Source of the DNA: CAYXTI01 sp964468495
Lineage (GTDB): Bacteria > Pseudomonadota > Alphaproteobacteria > Rickettsiales > Rickettsiaceae
Direction: 5' to 3'
DNA length: 49,855 nucleotides
Assembly: GCA_964468495.1 (NCBI GenBank)
Contig: CAYXTI010000009.1
Span: 1 to 49,855 of the forward strand
The position numbers were made by a program, and so were the translations under genes. Below the pieces are notes generated by a model. The model was given only the letters and a program-made list of their open reading frames with translations. It was not told the origin of the DNA and ran no database searches. Below are positions 35,152 to 45,251 of the stretch, piece after piece. Position 1 is the stretch's first letter. Every line of letters starts with the position of its first letter.

Positions 35152-38100
35152 ATGAATATAATTAAAATATTATGTACATTTTTATTCTACTCATCCATTT
35201 TGATAGTATGTATTTTAATAACATTAATGTCATGGATTCCTAGTGAAAGTGGAAAAAAATATATAATTGAAAAGTTAAATAAGTATAGTTATAGCTATGC
35301 AGCTATGTATTGTAAAATAGAAGATTTAGATATATCTTTTCCCTTTTTAGTAAAAATAAAAAAACTTTCATTCCATGATGATAGTCAAAGCGAATTTATA
35401 AATATTGAAAATATAAAAATTAATATTTCACCAAATTTACTTTTATTATATAAAATTAATATAGATAATTTATCTATAGATAAAGTTAATATCATTAAAA
35501 AAAATCAATATATTATTAATAATAAAAATAATATTTTAACTAAGAAAATTCATAAGCTATTAATTATACCCAGTATAATTATAAAAAAATTAACTATTCA
35601 AAATGTAATTTTGTCTCCTAAGGTTACTAATATAAAACAAGAAATTAGCTTTGGGTTAACTACTAGTCTAAAATATAAAATACAATCAGATTATATTATT
35701 TTTAACAGTAATATAAATAATATTCTTTTAGCACCAACAAACAAATATATAAATAATAGTTCAGCAAATATTAAAGGATCTATTAAACTATCTACACAAA
35801 AAATACAAATAATTATTAAAAATATCATTACTTCATATGCTAAAATAATAGGAGATTTAACTATTAATAATAACCAAATACTAGCTAACTTAGAATATAC
35901 TAGTAATGCTGCGCAATACTTATTAAATAAAATTAAAATAAAATCTATACAAGATATAATAACTGGAACAGTAAATATATCATACGATACCAACAAAGCA
36001 AAAATTGATAGTTCTGGTATAATAACACTTAAATCTTCTTTAAAAGATAAAACACATAAAATCAATTGGAACGCTAATTGTAGCTATTATAAAAATAAAA
36101 TTATAGGTTTACTTAACGCAAAATTAGATAATTTAGCATTAAGTAGCAATATAATATACTCTAATTTAGCTATTAGCCTACCAAATCTAATAATAACAAA
36201 TAACTATTCTAACCATTTTGGTAAAATTGATATTAATTTATTAACAGAAACACTTACAGCTGATATAAATAGTAAATTTTTTAATTTTGAGAAAGCACAA
36301 CATCTTGTCCCATTAATCCAAGAAGGAACAATAGATATAACTAGCACATACTTATACTCCCCTACAATAGAATCAATTTCTATACAAGGAACTGCTAACA
36401 ATTTTATAACACAACTTGGACAAGCTAAAAATATAGATTTTTATATTAATATTCCTAATATAAAACTAAAAAAAATAAATGGAATGCAAATTACTATTAA
36501 TGATCTATTAATAAAAAATTACTATTATAAAAATATAATATTTAAAATTCCTTTACAGAATAATAAAAACTATATCACTGCCCTACTTTACTCAAATGAA
36601 GTTAATTCAATAAACTTATCAATGTTAATTGATCAACCAAAATCTGATAATAATACTATTATAATAAAAAAACTATTAGGAGAAATAAATCAGTATAAAA
36701 TATATAACGAAAACAATATCTATATTGAATATGGCGAAAATTATAAAATAAAAATAAATAAAATAAAAATAAATAATACTGATGTTAAACTATTGCTTAA
36801 AAAAGAAAATCAAGATATTGATCTTAACCTAAAAATTAATCAAATTCCTTTATTTATAACAAAAGATAAATCAAAAAAACATTTAAATCCATCTCTAATC
36901 TCAGGAGAAATAAACTTTTTTGGTAACCTAAATAAATATAATATACATTCGCAAATATATGTTAAAAATATTATTGATAACATAAATAATATAACAGATT
37001 TAAAAATTCAATCTGTTATTAATCAAAATTTATGTAAAATACACTCTACAATTCTATGTAATAATTCCCCTGAAGTTACTATTGATATGAATATTCCATT
37101 TAGTTTTCAACCTTTTCCTATAAAACTAATAATAGAAAAAGATTTACCAATTTATGCTAAAATACATACTAAGCACCCTTTTAATTTTTGTGCTTTAATT
37201 CCTCAAAACGAAAATATATATTCTGGTTTATTTCATGGTATGCTAGAAGTAACTGGATCTTATAGAAACCCTATATTAAAAGGAAAAATGTTACTAAAAA
37301 ATGGATATTACCTAAACAAAGAATATGGAATTAATATTTATAATATAGAATCTACTATTACCACTAACAATAATAAATTAATTCTTTCTAATATTAAAGC
37401 ATTTGATTATCTAAAAAAGAATACCATTAATGGTAATGGCTATTTAACTCTAGAAGAAAATATGCCATTTTTATTCAAACTTTACTCAAATAATTTTTAT
37501 ATTATCAATTCATTTTATATGCAGGCTCAAAGTAAAATAGATTGTATTATAGCTGGGAATAAAGATAAAGGTACTATTAAAGGAAAGCTAAAACTGGGAC
37601 CAGTATATATCAATATTCATAATAGAACAACTATTCCTAGTTTAAATATAAAACAAATATTAAATTCAAATGAAATTATAGAACAAAATAACTCAAATAA
37701 TATACCTTACGAGATATTACTAGATCTAGCTTTAACTACCCAAGATAAGATATATCTTAAGGGTTTAGGAATAAATGCTATATTAGAAGGCAATTTAAAT
37801 GTAATAGGACCATTAAATAATAAACTAAAAATTAAGGGATTATTAGAATGTACGCAAGGACACTATCATTTTATAAAAATGTTAGATATATCAAAAGGAA
37901 CATTGATCTTTGATGGAACTATACCACCTTATCCTTTTTTGCAAATAACTAGTTCTCATATAGAAAATAACAATAACATAAATTTATTAATATCAGGCCC
38001 AATAATGAACCCTATTCTTAGGATCTACTCTATTCCTTATATGCCTCCAGAACAAATTTTATCTAGACTGTTATTCAATAAAGATATTAATGAGCTCTCA

Positions 38101-38427
38101 TTATTTCATACTATACAAATAATAGATAATTTACGGTTATTTTCATTTAAAGGACATAAAATGTCTATTTTACATGATATAGTTCCAAATTTTCTAAATT
38201 TAGACAGTATTTTTATAACAACAAAGGAAAAAGAATTATATAATACCTATGTAGGAATTGGCAAGCATATTAATGAGAAATTTTATATAGCAATAGAACA
38301 AGGTATTAACTCATTTGATACTAACACTCTAATAAGAATACAAATAGCGCCTAAAATATTTATCTATAATAGTAATGAATCACTAAATAAAAATGTATTC
38401 GGCATAAAATGGTCATTTAATTATTAA
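35152..38427 (+). CDS. tamB: Translocation and assembly module TamB (DUF490)
   Basis: A 1091-residue protein anchored in the inner membrane by one N-terminal helix (about 1-27), with a long beta-rich periplasmic body of the AsmA/VPS13-like bridge type. The C-terminal DUF490 domain (about 800-1091) is well matched: LKIKGLLECTQGHYHF, ISKGTLIFDGTIPPYPF, ISGPIMNPILRIYS and MPPEQILSRLLFNKDI. The repeated short strands rich in Ile/Asn/Lys reflect both the beta-taco fold and the A+T bias. It works with TamA encoded just upstream. It may transport phospholipids as well as assist autotransporters such as the one at the right edge of the window. Confidence 0.9.
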   Translation: MNIIKILCTFLFYSSILIVCILITLMSWIPSESGKKYIIEKLNKYSYSYAAMYCKIEDLDISFPFLVKIKKLSFHDDSQSEFINIENIKINISPNLLLLYKINIDNLSIDKVNIIKKNQYIINNKNNILTKKIHKLLIIPSIIIKKLTIQNVILSPKVTNIKQEISFGLTTSLKYKIQSDYIIFNSNINNILLAPTNKYINNSSANIKGSIKLSTQKIQIIIKNIITSYAKIIGDLTINNNQILANLEYTSNAAQYLLNKIKIKSIQDIITGTVNISYDTNKAKIDSSGIITLKSSLKDKTHKINWNANCSYYKNKIIGLLNAKLDNLALSSNIIYSNLAISLPNLIITNNYSNHFGKIDINLLTETLTADINSKFFNFEKAQHLVPLIQEGTIDITSTYLYSPTIESISIQGTANNFITQLGQAKNIDFYINIPNIKLKKINGMQITINDLLIKNYYYKNIIFKIPLQNNKNYITALLYSNEVNSINLSMLIDQPKSDNNTIIIKKLLGEINQYKIYNENNIYIEYGENYKIKINKIKINNTDVKLLLKKENQDIDLNLKINQIPLFITKDKSKKHLNPSLISGEINFFGNLNKYNIHSQIYVKNIIDNINNITDLKIQSVINQNLCKIHSTILCNNSPEVTIDMNIPFSFQPFPIKLIIEKDLPIYAKIHTKHPFNFCALIPQNENIYSGLFHGMLEVTGSYRNPILKGKMLLKNGYYLNKEYGINIYNIESTITTNNNKLILSNIKAFDYLKKNTINGNGYLTLEENMPFLFKLYSNNFYIINSFYMQAQSKIDCIIAGNKDKGTIKGKLKLGPVYINIHNRTTIPSLNIKQILNSNEIIEQNNSNNIPYEILLDLALTTQDKIYLKGLGINAILEGNLNVIGPLNNKLKIKGLLECTQGHYHFIKMLDISKGTLIFDGTIPPYPFLQITSSHIENNNNINLLISGPIMNPILRIYSIPYMPPEQILSRLLFNKDINELSLFHTIQIIDNLRLFSFKGHKMSILHDIVPNFLNLDSIFITTKEKELYNTYVGIGKHINEKFYIAIEQGINSFDTNTLIRIQIAPKIFIYNSNESLNKNVFGIKWSFNY

Positions 38428-38501
38428 AATATAAGTAAAAAAAGCTAAAATCAGTTATTATATAAATAATAAGATTATTATAATATCTGATAAAGAGATT
38501 T

Positions 38502-39434
38502 ATGGAATTATTACATGATAAAATAAAAAAAACAATCATTGCATGGCAAAATTACTTATTACTAGAAAGGTGTTACTCAAAATCTACTATTTCTTCATAT
38601 TTAATTGATCTTAGAAATTTCCTAATTTTTATTCAACATTATAAATCTAAAACAATATCATATATAGATTTACAAACTGTAGATATAAAACTTATTAGAA
38701 GTTGGTTATCTAATAGATTAATAAATCGCTATATTTCATCATCCAATTCTCGAGCTTTATCAGCAATAAAAAATTTTTATAAATTCCTTGAGAAAAAAGA
38801 TAATATCAAATACCATAATATATCTAGTATTACTAGTCCTAAAAAAAATAAATCTCTACCTAAAGCATTATCACAAAAAGAAACTAGAATATCACTTAAT
38901 AATATAGAAAATATAACTAAAGAACATTGGATTAATCAAAGAAATAAAGCATTATTAATTCTAATTTATTCAACAGGATTACGTATCTCTGAGGCTTTAT
39001 CAATTACAAAAAATCATATAAAAAATGGTCAAACCCTTAAAATTATAGGTAAAAATAATAAAGAAAGAAGAATCCCAATAATAAATAAAGCATTACAAAT
39101 AATAAGTAATTACTTAAAAATTATTCCATTTACAATTAAAGATAATGAACCTATTTTTAGAGGAAAAAAAGGCAATGTTTTACAAAGATCTGTGTTCAAT
39201 CGAGAATTAATAAAATTACGAAGAATAATAAACTTACCAGAACATTTAAGTGCACATGCATTTCGTCATAGCTTTGCTAGTCATTTACTTGAAAATGGGG
39301 CAAACTTACGCTCTATACAGGAACTATTAGGGCATAAAAAACTATCAACAACTCAACAATACACTAAAATAACTAAACACCAGTTAAAAACTGTATATGA
39401 AAAAAACCATCCTGCAATAAAAGGTCTTTTATAA
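38502..39434 (+). CDS. xerC: Tyrosine recombinase XerC-like
   Basis: Site-specific recombinase that resolves chromosome dimers at dif with XerD. The 310-residue protein has the core-binding domain (about 8-100) and a catalytic domain with all residues: Arg161 (TGLRISE), Lys184 (IGKNNKERR), His252 and Arg255 (AHAFRHSFASH), His278 (LLGHKK) and nucleophile Tyr287 (STTQQYTKI). The C-terminal TVYEKNHPAI tail is closer to XerC than to XerD. No integrase-type neighbours, att repeats or phage genes are near, which supports a housekeeping role rather than a mobile element. No dif-like site was recognised in the window. Confidence 0.87.
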   Translation: MELLHDKIKKTIIAWQNYLLLERCYSKSTISSYLIDLRNFLIFIQHYKSKTISYIDLQTVDIKLIRSWLSNRLINRYISSSNSRALSAIKNFYKFLEKKDNIKYHNISSITSPKKNKSLPKALSQKETRISLNNIENITKEHWINQRNKALLILIYSTGLRISEALSITKNHIKNGQTLKIIGKNNKERRIPIINKALQIISNYLKIIPFTIKDNEPIFRGKKGNVLQRSVFNRELIKLRRIINLPEHLSAHAFRHSFASHLLENGANLRSIQELLGHKKLSTTQQYTKITKHQLKTVYEKNHPAIKGLL

Positions 39435-39524
39435 AATTTCTTCTTGCCTTCTTTTCAAAGAATAGGTTATAGTGATATATATGTATTTAAGTAATAATAT
39501 TTTAAAAATCATAAAATCAATAAT

Positions 39525-39959
39525 ATGAAAACAATAGTTTTGCCTCCAGAATATAAACCATCAAAAGATGAAAAATATATGAATGATATGCAACTTGAAT
39601 ATTTCAAGAATAAATTATATAACTGGAAAAAAGCTTTATTTATAGAATCAAAAGAAACGTTAGCACATCTTAAAGAAGAAAATTGGAATGAATCTGATTT
39701 AAATGATCGAGCTAGTGTAGAAACAGAAACTGCTATAGAATTACGTACTAGAGATAGATACAGAAAGCTTATTGATAAAATTGAATTAGCGATAGAACGT
39801 ATTAGTCAAGGAAACTATGGTTATTGTGAAGAAACAGGAGAAGAAATAGGGTTACAGCGCCTTGAGGCTAGACCAATAGCTACTTTATGTATCGAAGCAC
39901 AAGAACGACACGAAAATTATGAAAAAACTCATTTAGATGAAGATAAATTAAATAACTAA
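39525..39959 (+). CDS. dksA: RNA polymerase-binding transcription factor DksA
   Basis: Binds the RNA polymerase secondary channel and, with ppGpp, adjusts rRNA and amino-acid promoters. The 144-residue protein has the coiled-coil with acidic tip DLNDRAS (Asp61, Ala63) and C-terminal zinc-finger-like domain (about 95-130). Only two of the four usual zinc cysteines remain: Cys101 and Cys122. The other two positions are Thr104 (CEET) and Ala125 (CIEA). Loss of cysteines is common in alphaproteobacterial DksA, which often keeps just the first. The RLEARPIATL segment is intact. The gene is followed by a shared bidirectional terminator. Confidence 0.93.
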   Translation: MKTIVLPPEYKPSKDEKYMNDMQLEYFKNKLYNWKKALFIESKETLAHLKEENWNESDLNDRASVETETAIELRTRDRYRKLIDKIELAIERISQGNYGYCEETGEEIGLQRLEARPIATLCIEAQERHENYEKTHLDEDKLNN

Positions 39960-39982
39960 AACTATTATAAAAAAATATATCT

Positions 39983-40024
39983 AAAGACTCAAAATGACAA
40001 AGAGTTTTATTATTTTGAGTCTTT
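39983..40024. terminator. Bidirectional terminator between dksA and the PilO-like gene
   Basis: A perfect 13-bp inverted repeat (39983-39995 with 40012-40024) lies between convergent genes. Its right arm covers the last codons and stop of the minus-strand gene (ends 40010). The minus-strand exit is followed by a T-rich tract (39968-39975 is A-rich on the plus strand). The plus-strand exit has only three T. Confidence 0.55.
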
Positions 40025-40651
40025 ATAAACTATATCTTTTAGCTGAGCTTTAATTTCTATAAAAAACATAGGAATGTTATTTTTTGAAAGATTATTAATT
40101 AATTGAGGCGTTAAATACTCAATTGAGTGTATTTTAAAATAGTTAACTATTGTTCCTTTGGGAAGTAAAGAATAAATATCTTTACTTATGTTTTCTATGT
40201 CTTCTTTTTTAGGAATATAAAACTTTATAATAAGTTCATACTCATTCATCTTTACCTCAGCATTATTATAAAATAAGTTGCTATGTTGTTTATATAAATT
40301 TCTAACTTTAATATTGATTGCTTCAAATAGATTATATTTATTTTCTAATTTTTTAAATATTCTATTAAAATAAGTACTATTTATATAATTAGACTGTAAT
40401 GATTTTTGTTGTAATAATTTATACTCTTGAGAAATATTATCTATATTCTTATTAAAACCTTCTAAAGATTTTATTTTATGATCTATTTGATTTACCAATA
40501 AATTTAATTTTTCTTCCTTTACTAAAACTTGCTTCACTCTTTTAACAAAAAAAAGTCTAACTAAAATAAATAATAATATAAGTAATAGAATGTATAAAAA
40601 AATTTTAATAAAAAAAATTTTTTTTAATCTTAAAGAAAGCTGATTTAGCAT
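40010..40651 (-). CDS. PilO/GspM-like bitopic membrane protein (hypothetical)
   Basis: I do not recognise this 213-residue protein by sequence. It has a short basic cytoplasmic N-terminus (LSLRLKK), one strong transmembrane helix (about 14-36), a charged coiled-coil (about 37-85), and an alpha/beta periplasmic domain (about 90-205) with an ELIIKFYIP strand. That is the layout of PilO and GspM, inner-membrane platform proteins of type IV pili and type II secretion. The preceding gene has the layout of PilM-PilN/GspL, which strengthens the idea. The ATG at 40651 comes one base after that gene's stop, so they are coupled. A GTG at 40672 would add seven residues. Function is inferred only from topology and gene order. 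Confidence 0.5.
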   Translation of the reverse strand: MLNQLSLRLKKIFFIKIFLYILLLILLFILVRLFFVKRVKQVLVKEEKLNLLVNQIDHKIKSLEGFNKNIDNISQEYKLLQQKSLQSNYINSTYFNRIFKKLENKYNLFEAINIKVRNLYKQHSNLFYNNAEVKMNEYELIIKFYIPKKEDIENISKDIYSLLPKGTIVNYFKIHSIEYLTPQLINNLSKNNIPMFFIEIKAQLKDIVYKDSK

Positions 40652-40652
40652 A

Positions 40653-42143
40653 TTATAATATACCCCTAACACTTACTTTAAAACTTACCTTATTTAAGGG
40701 TAAAATATTTTCACTACTATTAATTACATAAGATTTAGTATGTAATAAAAAAATCTTTCCTACCTCATTAATAAATTGTAGTAAAATCTCTTCTAATTTT
40801 TTTTCCTCATTTTTATGATCTAAAATTAAGAAATCTATTGTTACTGTAAATGGAATATTTGTTATAGAAAAAAAATGTTTTTTATCTATAACCCACTCAA
40901 TAGAAGTTATTTTAATATTTTTATAATCTACAAGTAATAATTCTTGCAACTGTTGAAAAGGAAGAGGAAAATCTACCTTTAATAATAAACCAAAATAATA
41001 TAAATTTACTAAATTAGTAATATTATCAATAGGATATTTTTTCTTTATCTTTAAATATTCTTGTGAAAAAGTATTATACTTCTTATCTAAATCTTTAACT
41101 TTAATATTACTTACATTAGTTTGGTAACATAATAGTAATATGCTTGATAATAATATTACTGAAAAAAAAATCATTATATAAAATACTATAGCATTCCAAA
41201 TAGATATTTTTTTTATAAATCTTAGCGTACTATTAAAAGCTTTATAAAAATTACTACTATTAAATAGAACTAATAAAAAATTATCATAAAATTCAGTATA
41301 GGTTCTAGAATTAATAATATCTTTTTCTGTAATAACAACTATTTTAAAATCACTAACTGCTATGTTATTTAGCTTAAACTTGACCATTTTATTATATAAT
41401 AATATAATGCATATATTTAAATTTAAACCTTTAATATAATCCTGGAATTGATCTATTTTATCTCTAATATAACTCTCAATAATACCTTGAAAATATAAAA
41501 TAGATTTATCATTAGAATATTCTAGTGTTATTATATCCATAATATTTTTTTTATGCTTCACTATAATTTTTATTCCACTAACCTGCAAAAGAGCTATAAA
41601 AATTTGCAAATCATCCTTATGCTGTTTTCTATTACTTTTTTCTAATAATAAATTAATCATCAACTCACTTTCTAAAGAAAAAAAATATACTCCTTTAAAA
41701 TCTAGTGATTGCTTAATTACATATTCTATAAAATTACTAAAAGGGCTTTCATAAGGAGATAATGCAAAAACTACTTCCCATGTTTCAATATTATTAGTAG
41801 TAATGTTATATATATTATGAGCTACTATAGAATCTTTACCAAAATTATTGTTAATAAATTTTTCTATAGGATTAATTAATACTACTGATTGTAGTATCAT
41901 AATTATTTCATGATAAAGCTTTATGTTAGATGTATCTAAAAGAAACCTAATCTGATAATTTTTATACATTTTTAATATCTCTTTATACTTTAACATTGTA
42001 TGCTCATCATTTTTATTAAGAAAAATAGTATTTTTTAATATATTATTATCAAATACACTAATTAATACCCCTTGAGAACCTATAAATATTACTAGATTTT
42101 TCTTATTTCTTTTTATAAAATAATTTAAAAATTTTTTTATCAT
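40653..42143 (-). CDS. PilM-PilN/GspL-like membrane protein (hypothetical)
   Basis: A 496-residue protein without a clear sequence match. Residues 1-315 form a cytoplasmic alpha/beta region starting with strands VIFIGSQGVLISVFD and FLLDTSNIKLYHE, which recall the actin-like fold of PilM and the GspL cytoplasmic domain. A transmembrane helix follows (about 319-345), then a coiled-coil (DLDKKYNTFSQEYLKIKKKY) and a C-terminal alpha/beta domain (about 365-496) that could be ferredoxin-like. This is the GspL layout, or a PilM-PilN fusion. The gene overlaps nothing upstream (394-base gap to alaS) and is coupled to the PilO-like gene. No pilin, secretin or ATPase gene is in the window. Function is inference. 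Confidence 0.5.
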   Translation of the reverse strand: MIKKFLNYFIKRNKKNLVIFIGSQGVLISVFDNNILKNTIFLNKNDEHTMLKYKEILKMYKNYQIRFLLDTSNIKLYHEIIMILQSVVLINPIEKFINNNFGKDSIVAHNIYNITTNNIETWEVVFALSPYESPFSNFIEYVIKQSLDFKGVYFFSLESELMINLLLEKSNRKQHKDDLQIFIALLQVSGIKIIVKHKKNIMDIITLEYSNDKSILYFQGIIESYIRDKIDQFQDYIKGLNLNICIILLYNKMVKFKLNNIAVSDFKIVVITEKDIINSRTYTEFYDNFLLVLFNSSNFYKAFNSTLRFIKKISIWNAIVFYIMIFFSVILLSSILLLCYQTNVSNIKVKDLDKKYNTFSQEYLKIKKKYPIDNITNLVNLYYFGLLLKVDFPLPFQQLQELLLVDYKNIKITSIEWVIDKKHFFSITNIPFTVTIDFLILDHKNEEKKLEEILLQFINEVGKIFLLHTKSYVINSSENILPLNKVSFKVSVRGIL

Positions 42144-42537
42144 TATTTCATTTTAATAATTTTAAATGAGCTATATTTAATTATATTAATTAATTTTAAA
42201 AATAAAAAATACAATACCAATATAAGAAACTTATATAGTAACAAAATAACTTTACAAAAGTACATTAGTTATATCGAATCTAGGCTTATTATTCTTTAAC
42301 TAAGATATATCTGATACAATAAGTAAATATTTATTTAATATTTATAAACTTTATATATAAATATATTTTAAATTCTTGATATTTTATTATATTAGATCTC
42401 TATAATCTTAGTTACTTGACTATTTACTAAAAAAGAATTATATAAGATTAACCTATATTGCTTTAAATAATCAAAATATCTAAAAAATTTTTTATATAGC
42501 AAATAAGTAGAAAAACAAAGATTAATTTTTTGTAAAG
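42144..42537. other. Divergent gap before alaS
   Basis: 394 bases between the minus-strand PilMN-like gene and alaS. No gene is supported. A promoter for alaS is proposed at 42416-42444. No T-box or other riboswitch-like structure was recognised; alaS leaders of this class usually have none. Confidence 0.5.
42416..42444 (+). promoter_or_regulatory. Probable sigma70 promoter of alaS
   Basis: TTGACT (42416-42421) and TATATA (42439-42444) are spaced by 17 bases, 94 bases before the alaS ATG. The -35 box matches the consensus at five of six positions, better than anything else in this gap. Confidence 0.4.
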
Positions 42538-45183
42538 ATGTTAAAATTAAATAGCTATCAAATTAGAACAAAATTTCTTGATTTTTTTCAAAAAAATAAT
42601 CACACTTATGTTGCTTCTAGTTCTTTAATTCCTTATAACGACCCAAGTTTAATATTTGTTAATTCAGGTATGGTACAATTTAAAAATGTATTCACAGGCA
42701 TTGAGACTAGAACCTATTCTAAAGCTACATCTAATCAAAAATCAATAAGAGCAGGCGGAAAACATAATGATCTAAATAAAGTAGGATATACAGCTAGACA
42801 TCATACATTTTTTGAAATGCTAGGTAATTTTTCGTTTGGTGATTATTTTAAAGAAGAAGCAATATATTATGCATGGCAGTTATTAACTGATATATTTAAA
42901 ATTCCTAAAGAAAAGTTATATGTTACTGTCTACTATAATGATAAAGAATCTGCAATATTATGGAAAAAAATAGCAGGTTTTGATAATAATCATATAATTA
43001 GTGTAAAAAGTCATGATAATTTTTGGTCTATGGGCAATACTGGGCCTTGTGGTCCTTGCACTGAAATTTTTTATGATCATGGAGAAAAGATTGCTGGTGG
43101 ATTGCCTGGTACTACTGAAGAAGAAGGAGATAGATTTATAGAAATCTGGAATATTGTATTTATGGAATATCTACAAGTAGATACTAATAAAATAATTCAA
43201 TTACCAAAAAAATCGGTAGATACAGGCATGGGTCTAGAAAGAATATCTGCCGTTATTGAAGGAGTAAGCAGTAATTATGATATTGATCTTTTTAAAACAA
43301 TTATTGCTACTGCTGAGTCTATTATAAAAATTCCATATAAAGCTGATACTATTTATCCTTATAGAGTAATATCAGATCATTTAAGAGCTATAGCCTTTAT
43401 TATTGCTGATGGGGTAATGCCTGCAAAAGAAGGACGAGGATATGTTTTAAGACGTATTATAAGAAGAGCTATAGGGCACGTGCATCAACTAAAAGTAACA
43501 CAGCCACTATTATATAAATTAATACCTACAATTACTGATTTATATATTGATCCATTTCCAGAACTTAAAAAAAATGAAGAATCTATTATTAGCATAATAA
43601 AACAAGAAGAAGTAAATTTTCAATTTACATTAGAAAAAGGTTTAAATTTATTAAAAAAAGAAACTGTTAATGCAGAAAAAAATAGTAAATTCTCAGGGGA
43701 AATTGCATTCAAGCTACATGATACATTTGGATTCCCATTAGATATGACTGAAGAAATTTTAAAAACAAAAGGCATAACTATAGATATAGATATGTTTAAC
43801 AAAAAAATGGAAGAACAAAAAAACAAAGCACGTAAATCATGGATAGGATCTGGAGATTTAAAAACTAATAACATATGGTATAGTATTATTAATAAATTTG
43901 GGCGATCAGAATATTTAGGATATAAAAAACTAAAATCAAAAGGAATAGTCCAAGCCTTGGTAAAAAATAATTCTATTGTAACAGAAATTAATGAAAAAAA
44001 TGATATATTTACTTTAATATCAAATCAAACCCCATTTTATGCAGAATCAGGAGGACAAATAGGTGATATAGGAATTATTACATCTATAAAATGTAAAATA
44101 ACAGTTACAAACACCATAAAATACTTGGGTAAATTACATGCACATATTTGTCAACTACAAGAAGGCTCAATATCAGAAAATGATAATATAGTACTTACGG
44201 TAGATAATAAGTCACATCAAAAATTAAAAGCAAATCACTCTGCTACTCATATTCTTCATGCTACACTTAAAAATATATTAGGAAAACATGTTACTCAAAA
44301 AGGATCACTTATTACAGAAAATAAACTAAGATTTGATATAAATCATCCAGTGCCATTAACAGAAGAATTAATTCAACTAATAGAAGAAAAAGTTAATGAA
44401 GTTATCTATAATAATTCTAAAATAGAAATAAAACTTATGTCTATAAATGAAGCTATAGCTAGTGGAGCTATAGCTTTATTTAGTGAAAAATATCAAACAG
44501 AAGTACGTGTTATATATATAACAAAAGATAATACTCCTTATTCTATAGAACTTTGTGGAGGAACTCACGTTAATAGAACAGGTGAAATTGGAATATTTAA
44601 AATTATTAACACCAATACTATAGCAGCTGGTATACGTAGAATAGAAGCAGTATGTGGAAAAAATGCCATTGAATATATCAATAATAATGAAAAATTACTA
44701 AATAAAATAGCAATTATCTTAAAAACAAATAAAAAAGATATAATTGAAACGATTATATCAATACAAAATAGTAAGAATGAACTTTTAAAAAATTTAAAAC
44801 AAACACAAAAAAATATTATTTATATATCAGAACATGATATTAACAAAAATGCAATTATAATAAATAAAATTCGAATAATTTATAAAGAAATAGCTAATAT
44901 TGATCTACAAAATATTAGGCATACATCAGAAAAAATAATAAGACAATATGATGATTTAATTTTAATTTATATTAATAAATTAAAAAGCAATTTTTTTTTA
45001 ATAATTAGTATTTCATATAAAATGGCAAATAAGTACCATGCTGGAAATATAGCAAAACAAATATTATCTATAATAGATGGAAAAGGAGGAGGAACATCAA
45101 AAATTGCTCAAATTAATAGTAATAAAATTGATCAATTGCCAATACTAAAGAAAAAAATAATAACATTAATTAGTCAAATTTAA
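42538..45183 (+). CDS. alaS: Alanine--tRNA ligase
   Basis: Charges tRNA-Ala, 881 residues, normal length. The class II catalytic domain shows motif 1 region SGMVQFKNVFTG, GGKHNDLNKVG, and FFEMLGNFSFGDYFK. GGLPGTTEEEGDRF and the VDTGMGLERI motif 3 segment follow. The editing domain zinc site is complete: His567 and His571 in HSATHILH, and Cys673 and His677 in CGGTHV. The C-Ala domain ends with GGGTSKIAQ, usually GGGrpdmAQAGG, so this terminal glycine-rich block is partly diverged. Monocistronic. The next gene converges on it. Confidence 0.97.
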   Translation: MLKLNSYQIRTKFLDFFQKNNHTYVASSSLIPYNDPSLIFVNSGMVQFKNVFTGIETRTYSKATSNQKSIRAGGKHNDLNKVGYTARHHTFFEMLGNFSFGDYFKEEAIYYAWQLLTDIFKIPKEKLYVTVYYNDKESAILWKKIAGFDNNHIISVKSHDNFWSMGNTGPCGPCTEIFYDHGEKIAGGLPGTTEEEGDRFIEIWNIVFMEYLQVDTNKIIQLPKKSVDTGMGLERISAVIEGVSSNYDIDLFKTIIATAESIIKIPYKADTIYPYRVISDHLRAIAFIIADGVMPAKEGRGYVLRRIIRRAIGHVHQLKVTQPLLYKLIPTITDLYIDPFPELKKNEESIISIIKQEEVNFQFTLEKGLNLLKKETVNAEKNSKFSGEIAFKLHDTFGFPLDMTEEILKTKGITIDIDMFNKKMEEQKNKARKSWIGSGDLKTNNIWYSIINKFGRSEYLGYKKLKSKGIVQALVKNNSIVTEINEKNDIFTLISNQTPFYAESGGQIGDIGIITSIKCKITVTNTIKYLGKLHAHICQLQEGSISENDNIVLTVDNKSHQKLKANHSATHILHATLKNILGKHVTQKGSLITENKLRFDINHPVPLTEELIQLIEEKVNEVIYNNSKIEIKLMSINEAIASGAIALFSEKYQTEVRVIYITKDNTPYSIELCGGTHVNRTGEIGIFKIINTNTIAAGIRRIEAVCGKNAIEYINNNEKLLNKIAIILKTNKKDIIETIISIQNSKNELLKNLKQTQKNIIYISEHDINKNAIIINKIRIIYKEIANIDLQNIRHTSEKIIRQYDDLILIYINKLKSNFFLIISISYKMANKYHAGNIAKQILSIIDGKGGGTSKIAQINSNKIDQLPILKKKIITLISQI

Positions 45184-45251
45184 TTTGCTATAATAATAAA
45201 ATGCTTAATTGTCTAGCATAAAATTGCTATAAATAAAAAAATTGTAATAAT

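Noticed and set aside
36746..36776. Internal tandem repeat in tamB (AATAAAAAT-like units)
   Set aside because: It encodes alternating Lys/Ile/Asn codons of the beta-rich body; A+T bias explains the repetition.
38502..39434. Phage or island integrase
   Set aside because: Full XerC-type sequence, no att-like repeats, no phage or cargo genes, and housekeeping neighbours.
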